Shown here: piece by piece, positions 34,433 to 45,100 of the stretch
Layout of the letters: each line of letters starts with the position of its first letter
Numbering within the stretch: the first letter of the stretch is position 1
DNA from: Labia minor
Lineage: Eukaryota; Arthropoda; Insecta; Dermaptera; Spongiphoridae
Direction of reading: 5' to 3'
Assembly: GCA_963082975.1 (NCBI GenBank)
Contig: OY720346.1
Span: 44,555,296 to 44,619,295 of the forward strand
Length of the DNA: 64,000 nt
Made by a program: the position numbers and the translations under genes
Notes under the pieces: model-generated
Databases searched by the model: none
What the model saw: the letters and a program-made list of their open reading frames with translations, nothing else
Told to the model about the DNA's origin: nothing

Positions 34433-34577
34433 GGCCCAATTCACACACAACTGGCGTATGGCACTGGCGTGGCAATGGAGTGGCGCTGGCGCGGAAAGGA
34501 TGTGGCAGCTTTCATTCACACACAAATGGTTCAGTCCACTAGTTTACTATTGTGTGTTGTTAGGAGTGATATTAAAA

Positions 34578-34960
34578 ATGTATTCTTCGGATGATGAGAG
34601 TGAAGACATTTTAGATTTAGTTAATTTAAATAATCTGCAGACTGTGAAAAGGAGGTTTTGGGTTCATCCTATGTGGTTTAAGAAGTGGAAATTCGGAGGA
34701 GCATTTAATGTAATGCGGGAGCTGAACTTGTACCCAGACCGTTTTCAAAACTATTACCGAATGTCTCAAGAATGCTATCATAAGATTTTAGGATTAATCA
34801 AGGAAGATCTTCAAAAAAAACATACTCATTGGAGGGAGCCAGTAAGCCCAGAGGAAAGATTGTTAATAACGTTGAGGTAAGAAGAGCATTTATTGAAAAG
34901 AAATAATATATATTTATATAAGTTATAATATTTATTATAGGTATTTATTTTTAAGGTTGG
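34578..34960 (+). pseudogene. Harbinger transposase (HARBI1/ALP1-like), N-terminal part only
   Basis: Exon 1 from 34578 reads MYSSDDESEDILDLV and continues to SPEERLLITLR with a donor at GAG|GTAAGA. A short exon 2 fragment begins at 34941 (RYL, completing the family motif LLITLRYL) and is then cut off. The pattern of FKKWKFGGAF, RMSQECYHKILGLI and PEERLLITLR is typical of the pre-catalytic region. The DDE nuclease is missing. The longer frame beginning at 34458 runs through the terminal repeat and is unlikely to be the true start. Confidence 0.8.
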
Positions 34961-35038
34961 TATAAATTTCTATTACTTTACTTATATATATTTTTTTTTT
35001 AATAAAGTAGTGCAAAACAAAAGTTTAACTGTTACTTT

Positions 35039-35785
35039 TTAATTATTATTAGCATTATTATCATATCTAATAAACTCATTCATGTTGAATTCTACATTTT
35101 GTGCCGTACCAGGAATCTGAGCTTGACGTTCCGAGCCATAATTATATGTCGGAGAAAGGATTTTTTCGGCTAAATTTAAAATCCCTATTTTGAAATGACG
35201 TTTTTGAGTATCGTTCATCTGTTTCATGTCAGGCAAAATACTTTGAAAAAACGCCATATCAGGGTCGGCAGGTTCTGTACTTGGTGAGTTTTTCATTTGC
35301 ATCATCTGTTCCTTTTTTTCAAAGTACTGAAAAGCTTTTCTATTCACATCACTGACTGTAGGAATAGCTGTGACTCCTGAGGGCCTCTTTCTCTTCCTGT
35401 AGTCACTACAGGAAGAGAAAGAGGAAGGGATCGGTTTAATAAAATTTCCCTCATCTGTTACAGAAGAAGAGGGAGATACTGCTATAGAAGAAGTAGTAGA
35501 TTCATTAACTGCATGTATGTCCGGATTGTCACCTTCATCTTTCTCGGTATCCTCAGTCATCCCAGTTGATGAATCATCTTCAGTATCGTCTTCCATGTTA
35601 GCTTTACTTTTTCGAGATTTCATGAAAGCGTCTAAGAAATGGAGGTGAGGTGCGAGATAATATTCTCGATGATTAAAAAGTTGAAATGAATAATGAAATG
35701 GTCTAGAAGTGGCGTGCCAGTCCGACGAGCCACCGGTGGCGTCGGAGTGGAGTGGTCTTCGTGCCATTTGCCACGCCTCCACCAC
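35039..35785 (-). pseudogene. Harbinger second protein: MADF remnant plus BESS domain
   Basis: The 248-residue minus-strand frame ends with a BESS motif (DMAFFQSILPDMKQMN followed by KRHFKIGILNLAEKIL), a short interaction domain found C-terminal to MADF DNA-binding domains. The middle is acidic and Ser/Thr-rich with a basic patch RKRKRP. Near the start, APHLHFLDAFMKS matches the end of a MADF domain. The frame before that is translated terminal-repeat sequence, so most of the MADF domain is deleted. In intact Harbingers this protein helps bring the transposase to the nucleus and to DNA. Confidence 0.7.
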
Positions 35786-35890
35786 GCCATATCTGTGTGT
35801 ATTGAGTCATAAGCTAACGCAATGATTTACAAACCTGTTCCACGCCAGAACCACGCCAGTGCCATACGCCACTTGTGTGTGAATTGGGCC

Positions 35891-36540
35891 TTAGGTTCCC
35901 AATTTATATGGCTTTCCTGAAGCGGACACTAACTAAACATGTAAAATATAAAATTAAATGTTACTTAGATAAATTTTCATTTGAAATATTTTAATCTTAA
36001 AATTAAAGGAACAAAACAATTCAGAACCTTAAGATGCCAGTAGACACGTTCTATGCCACTTGGTTGACCCCACTCGCTTCAGCATGCTAAAGGAATATCA
36101 TATTTTCAGTGTCAGAACTTCATTTCATGACCAGTGACAATCCAAATATAACTTTAGAATTTTTCATGTGTGTCTCTCTATCCATTGTAAACACAAAATT
36201 GGCTGGGCCGATTACTATGAAATTAAATCAGAACATTCTTATATGCCTCTATTTGAATATAGGCTTTAAATTAAAGAAATATTGAATCATTAATTAATTT
36301 AAAATTAATTGTCTAAGTTCGAATAGCGCCAAAGGAGGTCTGAGTAACTGTTTACAAATATAATAATGATTTATAATTGATTTCTTTTTATAATAAAATA
36401 TTGAAAATTAAGTTTTTGATTTATTTAATGTTAAATCAAAACGTTCACATCTTAATGTTAATTTTAGCTTCTCCAAATGCCCACCTTAGGTTCCACTAAA
36501 ATATTCCTTGACCACCTTAGGTGTAGATGCTCAATTTTTT
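35891..36540. other. AT-rich intergenic sequence
   Basis: Nothing recognisable. The stretch near 36177-36245 (AATTGGCTGGGCCGATTACT) has the flavour of the Helitron-type repeat at 25990. Confidence 0.35.
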
Positions 36541-36544
36541 TACC

Positions 36545-36960
36545 ATTAAAAATTTATCTCTCTGGCCCTACAGGACTCAAAAGTTCTTGATCGCAGTAAC
36601 CACATTTCTTCAAGTGTCCCTATTCTTTGCTATAACCATCCAACTCCTACTTTCTCCAATCTCTCGCACATCCTTTCCTGTATTATCCACCCACCGCGTC
36701 CTTGGGCTTCCAAGCGGATGTTTCCCAATCGGTCTCCCCACCAATATTTTTTTCGCCGTTCTTTCCTCTTCCATTCACCCAGCAGCCTTCTCGATTTTAT
36801 AACCTTAATTATCACTGGAGATACATAGAGGTCATGCGATTCCTCGGTATACAGTTTCCACCATTCCCCGGTAACGTCATCTTTCTTTGCCCCATAAATG
36901 AAGAATTCTGTTCTCAAATACTCTAAATCTACTTTCGTCTCCCAGGGACAAGAGAACATG
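36545..36960 (-). pseudogene. LINE C-terminal fragment
   Basis: On the minus strand, with frame changes, it reads TEESHDLYVSPVIIKVIKSR then GEWKRKERRKK, followed in another frame by IGKHPLGSPRTRWVDN. This matches the tail of the LINE family also at 47392 (NEELHDLYASPDIVRVIKSR). Several shifts and no RT core. Confidence 0.65.
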
Positions 36961-37837
36961 CAACCCGAAGTCAGAACTTTTAATTATTAGAAAGAGTATT
37001 TTAGAATAATTTGTTTTAAGAACAAAAAAAAAATAGATATATGATGTTTCTAAAGATAATTTAGTTTTTATACCATATAATAGTAAAAACAAAAAAAATT
37101 ATATTCATTTTAAATGAATTTGAGACAAAAATCATTTATTGTGATATCTATAATTTTCTTTTGCAAATTTTTCCTCTATATACTTTAATATTTGAAAGGG
37201 CCTCTCCCAATTTCAATTCAAACCAAAATTATTTGTTTCATTTTTTGCTAAAATTAAGGAAAATTTTTCAAATTTTGAAGAAAGTTTGGTGAGCACCTGT
37301 TAAGAACTATTGTTTTATTAAGTTAATTATAATATATGGTTATTTATGTGATGATGTTAAGTTGTTTGTATATGTGCGAAAGGAGGATAATGCATTTTGA
37401 TAATGACTTTGAGTTATATTGGACTCCATATAAATTCCTTCTTTTATTATGCATTTTTTCCTAAGTTTAGTAATTTTTCTTTCTCATAGAATGAAGTTAG
37501 ACTGGTATCTAACAAGTGTAAACGAAGATGTGCACTTGATAAATCTGGTTTGTAAGGGGAACGATCAAGTGCTTTCCAGTTCATTTCCACAAGTTTCTAC
37601 TTCAGTGCAACTGCTACATAGAACTTGGTAGAGAAGGAATACGTCGCGCAATGTATAATCTGTCATTTAATTTGATATTGAAGCTTGACAAAGTTGTAGT
37701 AGGTTAAGATTGTCTCCGTTTTAGAAATCTACCACTAGGACAACCCTCCAGTCCCAAAAATCCGTGACAATACGTTCCTAGCTGACAAACGAGTTTTGAC
37801 TTTCAAAGAATTTTCTTCATGCATTCTTTCTCTAGCA
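36961..37837. other. AT-rich intergenic sequence
   Basis: A short frame at 37449-37631 has no recognisable content. The last eight bases are the target duplication of the next hAT. Confidence 0.4.
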
Positions 37838-38308
37838 CAGAGGTTCTTAAACTGTGGTCCGCGGACCCCTGGGGGTCCGCGAAGCCTTTACTGGGGGTCC
37901 GCAAAGCCATCGTACAGGTGCACGAGAAAATGATGAGTCAGTTAAAACTTTAATTAATATAAAAGAAGCGATGGCATGGCTTTGTGAGGAAACAGAGATC
38001 AAATACCCAAATTCAACGAAATGTGCAAGAAAACTATTGCTACCGTCTCCATCTTCATAGCTGAATTTAGCTGAATTTTCTTTCTTCAATATTATAATTT
38101 CTAATAAAATGTGTTCTACTATATGCAAAAAAATCGTTATTCACCAATCACTGTTAGAAATATCCATCATATATCCTTGTTCTTATGAGATCGTAAGCCA
38201 GAAATTAACTAATAAAATGACGTAAAGTACCTAAAGTTGGGATGGGGTCCGTCAAAAATTTTTTTTTCAAGTGGGGGTCCGCGGAGTACAAAGGTTTAAG
38301 AACCTCTG
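37838..38308. mobile_element. hAT MITE, copy B (twin of 24815-25284, inverted)
   Basis: Starts CAGAGGTTCTTAAACTGTGG, perfect 8-bp duplication CTCTAGCA at 37830-37837 and 38309-38316. Compared with copy A it lies in the opposite orientation and is nearly the same length (471 bp). Most differences are single bases, so both copies inserted fairly recently or from one active source. Confidence 0.88.
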
Positions 38309-39920
38309 CTCTAGCACATACTTCCACATTTTAATTCTAGAGTGTAATGATGCAGCCATATCTTATATACACCCAAGCCTCGATTTACTTCGTTAATTGA
38401 AAACGAAACAGGCGACGCAAAACGAAACACGTTTTTCCTACATTTGCATAAACATATACTTTTAATAATAGGTTCCAAAACCAATTTTTCTTTAAAATTT
38501 TTATATATAAATTATCTTTTAATTTATTTTTAACTTATAAATAAGAATATATATATATATATAACGATGCAAATCTAATTTTCAGTGCCGCAACATGTAA
38601 ATTTTAAAATTTTTCTGATTGATGCAAATTCCAAACGACGCAAATCTTGAGTATATAGATTTTATTTTAAAATGAAAATTAATTCTTATGATTTTTGGTC
38701 ATTACAAATAATTGATTCAGACTCATCAACTCACATATTTTTTTTTTATTTTAATTACAAAAAAGTAAATTTCAATTTATAATATTGTATATATTTAAAT
38801 TCATTCAAATTTTTAAATAATTTTAATTATATTTTAAGACAATGGTTGATTAAAATATATTTGATGTTTATACATTTATTTAAAATATGATTTTAAAGAA
38901 GCTATTTTAAATTAAAAGAAAGGTAAAATACAATTAAAAGTAATTTATATTTTTTCCATTTTAATGCAATTTTCATTTATAAAATTTAGTCTCTAAAATC
39001 GCCATATTCAGTAGATTTCAAAATACTTTTTATTTTTATTGCTTGAAATCTATCTATAATAAATATATTAAATATTTTAGAAATGCATTTCTCAAATTAT
39101 AACTATTGTATAAAATCATGATATTTTATTTTTCATTCTTTTTACAAATTATATTAATTTTATTAAAGATATATTAGATTATATAATAAAAATAATGTTA
39201 ATTATAAAATAACTAAATTTATATTATTGAATATTTTATTTATTTTTTATTTTTTGAAATATGATATTTAAAAATTAATTAGAAAATAATATATATTAGT
39301 TAAATGATAATTAATCTGAAATATGAGAGGTCAATGAATCAAAAGAGGATATTTTTTTTATGGTTAGTATGCATAGAGGCCTCTTCAGGGTGAATTGGTA
39401 TTGATCCCAATTTTACACCTAGCCTCGCACACAGGAGCCCGCTAACTTTCCCATTGATACTGTTTTTTTTAAAAGTGATTAAAAAAATTATGATTAGAAA
39501 TAGATATAAAAAAATAATTCAGATTAAAATTATCATATAAATAATATCATTCTTTCTTTCAATAATATTTTACAAAATAGTAGAAATATATTAGAAAAAA
39601 AATTTAAAAAATATTTAAAATTTAAACTCAACTCTGAGAAAAATGCAAAGGTAAACCAATCACCATCCTCACATTTTAAATAATATCAAAATATTTCTAT
39701 ATATAAATTACTTAAAATTTTATCTCTCATTTAAATAATTAATACCTATATTGTATATTTTATTTGTGTTTTTTTAATTTTAATTTAGGATTTGTGGTAA
39801 ACATATATTAATATTATTATTGCAATTTTAAGCAATATATATAATATTTATATTTGTGTGTGAATTTCTAGGAGAAAGCTTTTACAAGTTGGCTGTTTTT
39901 CATTCAGCTTGAGAGAGTAC
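38309..39920. other. AT-rich intergenic sequence
   Basis: A segment at about 38375-38650 contains scattered CGACGCAAA and AACGAAAC motifs that may derive from an old Tigger-type element (compare CGAAC motifs at 1057). Another non-AT stretch at 39365-39470 is unassigned. No gene is supportable. Confidence 0.35.
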
Positions 39921-40180
39921 GTTGGGTTTGGATAAGGCAGGTAGTCCGGGGGGTGTGGAGGGGCAAGACTTCGGCTTCAGGGGAGGATGCGCGGGGCAAA
40001 GAGGGGGGAAGGGAGGGAGTATTTGGCCTGCTCTCTATGTCGACCGACGCCATGATGCTAGCCATTCGTGTTCAAGACGTGAATCAGTTAGAAAATCTGC
40101 TCAACAACTCGATCTTTTTTTATATACAACAAAGAATTCAAGTAGCGATCGAACTCAAGAATTTATGAATATCATGACAT
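39921..40180 (+). other. GC-rich island, possible first exon or promoter of the CCCH gene
   Basis: A sharply GC- and CpG-richer stretch in very AT-rich surroundings. Two overlapping plus frames exist: one from 39922 reading through the whole island, and one from an ATG at about 40035 (MSTDAMMLAIRVQDVNQLEN, 44 codons in all). Neither resembles a protein I know. It lies 2 kb upstream of the first recognised exon of the CCCH protein, in the same orientation, so it may hold that gene's missing 5' exon. I could not find a donor with the required phase (two bases carried over). Confidence 0.3.
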
Positions 40181-40853
40181 TCCTCCTGAGAATTACAAAT
40201 TCCATTTTTAATTAATTAATATAGTGATCATCGATTTATTTTATTATTTTATTTTTTTTTAATTTATATTTATTCATTTTTTTATTGATTCACAACTCAG
40301 TGACTTCAAAAAAAAAAAAAAATTAAATAATTACAATTTTTAACACAAACACAAAATACAACAAATTTAGTAATAAAGAGCAAGGACAAAACGCTCTTGT
40401 TACTAATGGCCCTCGAAAGTGCTCACCCCCCGAAGGAAACATTTCTCAAAACTGATGGAGATGAGCAAAGGTTTGATTTAATTCGCGGTCCATAAAAATA
40501 ATAACAAAAAAACAAACATATTTTTAGATCGTTTACAAAATATAAAAAAAGTAAAAAAAAAATTCCTCCCACAATATATTTTTTGAAAATATATACATAT
40601 TAAATGGTTATTTTACGAAGGTAATTTTTTTTAGAAAAAAAAATTGATAAAATCTGAGAGCAATACTTGGATAATCAATCATATGGGACAGCAATTCCAC
40701 TTTTTTAAATTTATTTATTTTCATAATAAAAATATATATATATTTATGTATACGTATATTTATTAATATATATATATATACCTATATATATTTATATATA
40801 CGTATATTTATATATATATATATATACCTATATATATTTATATATACGTATAT

Positions 40854-40896
<43 letters not shown>

Positions 40897-42132
40897 CATG
40901 CTTGGTTCTGGTCCTTAACGTAGCTTTTAGTTGCATCCAATATATATATATATACATATATATATATAATTCGTCTAAAATTTGATTTTAGCATGAATAC
41001 ATCGTCCTTTTCTAAGCTTATTTTGTTACCCAAAATAAGGAAAAAATAGGACGCATTATATATACGATGACGTCATTAGATAATGATTAATCGATTTATA
41101 TAACGAGTCGTGTTCTATAAAGCTCATTTATTGATTTTCACTTCTTTCAAACTTTCCTTTGTATTTGAACATTCTTAAAATCTTAATTCTTAAATATTTA
41201 TTTTCTCGATAATCATTTTGAATAGTGAAGAAATATTTTTTCTGGTCAAAAAAATTCTCATCATGAATATTATTTTAAGGTTACAATCTAATGTTTTTTT
41301 ATAGGGTAGTAAATATCTCGTAAGATAGTTAAGGATTGCTCTCAGAATAAAATAACTATTCTAATGATTACTATTTTTATCTCTCCCTTTTTTTTACATA
41401 TATAAATATACTTAATTATTATAAAGATTAACTTTTGTAAACTTTTCTAAAAATATCTTATATAATTCTTTTTTATCGATTTTTTTATTTATTAAATATT
41501 GATTAGAAAAATTTATAGGCATTTTTCTAATATAAATATATATTTTTTCTAACGCAAACAAAAACTTTTTATCAAAAGATATATATATGTATAAATAAAT
41601 ATGTACATATAGAAATTTCCAAAGAAAATGCTGAATGGAATAGATATACTCTAACGCCATCTTTAAATTTTTGTCTTAACCAAAAGGTTAAGCATTTATC
41701 GATCTTTTTATATTTCTCCAACGTAACAATTAGAGAAAAAAAATATTGAAAAATAATAGGGGAAAAAATTAATATTATCTATATTATTAAAAACAAATGA
41801 TTCTAACTAAAAACATATTAAAGTTGGTATAATTATTAAAGAAGGAAAATTTAATTAGTTTGATCGATATTTATTATTAAACTGTTCTTATTTTAAGATT
41901 TTAATTTATTTATCTAGGCATTAATTCAGATTATTTAGTTTTTAATGTTTATTTTTATTTTATCTTATTATATTTTTAATATTATAACAAATAAATGAAA
42001 ATTAAAAAACATAATAAGAACAATTTAATAATAGTTATTCTAGGGCCTAGGAATTAATTAGTATAAAATTTAGACTAATTTCGCAAATAATTTTAATATT
42101 TCCTCTAAAAGATAAATATTTCCCAATTGTAG
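40181..42132. other. AT-rich sequence, probable first intron of the CCCH gene
   Basis: Contains an AT-only tandem array at about 40727-40895 with a repeat unit of about 45 bp (TATACCTATATATATTTATA then CGTATATTTAT). No gene is visible. Confidence 0.4.
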
Positions 42133-45100
42133 TCAAGAATGCGACCTTGAAGATGGAGAAATAGAAGATGATGAGTGTCCCGAAGAAAATATACAGCCAA
42201 CAATCACAGAATCTCCAAAACCGGCTATAAACGCCCCAATTTGGAGTCCAACCAAATCCAAAAATGTGCATAAATCTCCACCACGAGGTTCCCTCCGGGA
42301 CAAAAAACGATCTAGTCGTAGTTCATCTAATTCAGGCTACCATCGAGAAAGATCTCGTATCTCACCTCCTCCACCTGAGGATGATGATTGGGCGGGGAAT
42401 GTTGAAAAAGCTATACAAATGGCTTTAAAGGGAGATAAAATTGATGAGAAATCGAAATCTCCGCCACCACCCACACTAATAAAAGAAAGATCACGATCAC
42501 CCTTAAATCCTAATTTCTTGGATGAGGATGATCGAAAAAATCGTAAAAAACGTAAAAAAAAACATAGGGATGATGAAGAGGAAAAAAAGGATTCCAAGGT
42601 ATATACTCTCATATGCTTATGAAAAGCAAGTTTATTCTTTTTTATTGAAAACAAAATACAAATATACGAGGGTCGTTTATATATAAATGTAAAGAATTTT
42701 TTTACTATTTAAATATTAAAAAGAATAAATAACTATATTACGTTAAACGACACTCAGTTAAATAGAAAAAGTAATTTTTATCAAATCACTAATAGGAGAA
42801 CGGAAAAATAATATAACATCAATTTATTAATATCTTAGAATTTTATTATAAAAATAGCCCAGTATAATAACAATTTAATTTAACATCAATCAAGAGATTT
42901 TTAATAAATCAATTTTTTTTTAATTCATAAGTGGGAAAAACTAAATTAATTTGCTAATTTCATTTAATGTAAATTCAATTATGTTTATTTTTTATTAATA
43001 ATTAACTCAGCATTTAAGAAAATTTCTAAATACTAATATTTAATAGTTAATATCAACGTTCAGGTAACCATGAGAAAAATGAACTTCTGAATGAGGGAAA
43101 CAAAAATATATTTGGGGGTTACAAAGGAAATTGATCTATATTAAGGAAAGTACCATTTTTTTACAATCTATTATTTTATTTATTTATGCAACTTTTTTCA
43201 ATTTTCCTTTAAAATGGTTCAATAAGTAATATTTAATTATATGTATTTCCTTTTTTGAGTGAGTAATATCAACTTTTATAAATATACTGGGTTGTCTTAA
43301 ATGTTACTACCAATATGAATTCAAAATTATAAATTTTATTTCATTGTCCCCCCCCCAGAAGATATGGCTATCCTAATTGCTTTGACCGAAAGAAGCAAAT
43401 GTTTAGGTCACCGTCAATAGTTCTAAAAGAAATTTCAACAAGAATTTTCCAATTCGTTTCAACTTTCCCTCAGATGTTTGAGATATTTGTGAGCATTGAA
43501 AAGGAAACAGTAACTTTTAAAGAAGTATGTGAACTGAAGTTAACATCCTAAATATTAGAATGATAGGGGACTAGGAAGAAAGAAAATTCTGAATGCTTGA
43601 GTTTTTAAAAGTGTAATTACACAAAAATTATAAATCTGTTCGTTAAATTTATAGTTATTAAGGTGGCTTTTATTATTTGGCTAGCTGAAAATTCCTAGAA
43701 ATAATTTTAACAAATAAATAAAATTTACTTTCAAATTAATATTTAATTTTTAAGTTATTATTTAATTCATTATTAATTTCTATAAGTATCTTAAATCTAT
43801 GTATGTTTATTTATTTAATTAAAAAACCTTTTTATTTATAGTTTTATTAATTTATAAGTATATTTCAAGTAATATTTCTTATTTTCTTTTATTTTTTATG
43901 CATTTAGAAACGAAAACTAAATCAACGTAATGAAAAAATGATTGAAGAGATGGAGGATGATGATGAAATGCTTTTTGTTCGTGGTGCTTCTCCAACAATT
44001 AAAAACCCAACAAATGATATTGATCGATCAAATCGAAGGGATGAAATGTTTCCAGATGGTAATTATTAATTAAATTATTAAGCCAAATTAACTTATATAA
44101 ATTGTATTGAAAAATATATATTAAAATAAAATAGAATATTTCTTAGAATATATTTTTAGATTTGTTTTTATAATTAACATTTATTTTTAACGATTAAATA
44201 TTTTATTTATTTATATTTTTTGATGTTTGTAGATAGCTTTAAAGAATCACAGAGAAGTTTCTTCTCATAATTTATTGAATGCAGATCTTTATGATTGACA
44301 AAATTTCTTACAAAAAGTTGTTAAATCCAATGGGATCAGTTATTTTAATAGACACTACTCTTGTTAAATAGAGAGGAGATTATAATTATAATAAGATGAT
44401 TAATTCCTAAATATAATTCAATACTAGAAATATTTTGAGGTTCATTCAACAATTGCTTCAATATTTTATATATTGGCAATATTTATTCGTTATTATTGAG
44501 GAAGGGCAGCTTAAATGGGATTATTAAATTTTAGATTTAAACTTTTAATTATTTTAATTAATATAAGTATAATGTATGAGTAATAAACATTAAAATGCGA
44601 TAATATCGTAATTTATAATAAATTTAAAATTAGTTACCAAACCATTTAGAAAAGGACCCCTGTGGACGAGATTAACCATGAATGCTTTGGAAGGATAATA
44701 TAAAATAAGTTTATGAGAGGAAATTAGGAGAGAATGTTAGAAATGTTGCTGCTGAGTGGAATGTCCAATAGATAAATATATAGATATAATCTATTTAATA
44801 ATTTATTTTGAATATTGCATTTTTTTTATTCATATTTTTTATTTATATTGATTATGTTTTTTCTCTTTTAGATGAACATTATGAATCCTATTCGGAAGAA
44901 TCACAAGAGGGTAGAAGTAAAAGGAGAAGGACCCCATCCACATCAAGACGAAGAAGTGATCGAGAACGATCCCATGAAAGAGATCGTTCAAAAGGTTCAC
45001 GAGTATCTTCAAGTAAGCGTCGAGGTAATGGAAGAAGTTCTTCCTCTAGGGGCCGAGTATCTGAATCTAAACGAAAATCAAGTAGAAAGGAGATTAAAGG

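Larger units (their letters stand above)
34433..35890 (+). mobile_element. PIF/Harbinger transposon, internally deleted
   Basis: Inverted ends start GGCCCAATTCACACACAA, with TTA on both sides (34430-34432 and 35891-35893), the Harbinger target duplication. Just inside, motifs like TGGCGTGG and CTGGCG are repeated several times at both ends, perhaps transposase-binding sites. The element keeps the 5' part of the transposase gene (plus) and the 3' part of the second, MADF/BESS gene (minus), facing each other. The material between was lost, so it is non-autonomous. Confidence 0.9.

Noticed and set aside
34458-34577. Upstream start for the Harbinger transposase frame
   Set aside because: The extra residues are translated terminal repeat; the internal ATG at 34578 begins the family-like sequence.
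40727-40895. CRISPR-like or coding tandem array
   Set aside because: The array is pure AT with about 45-bp periodicity and no unique spacers: an AT minisatellite in a eukaryotic genome.
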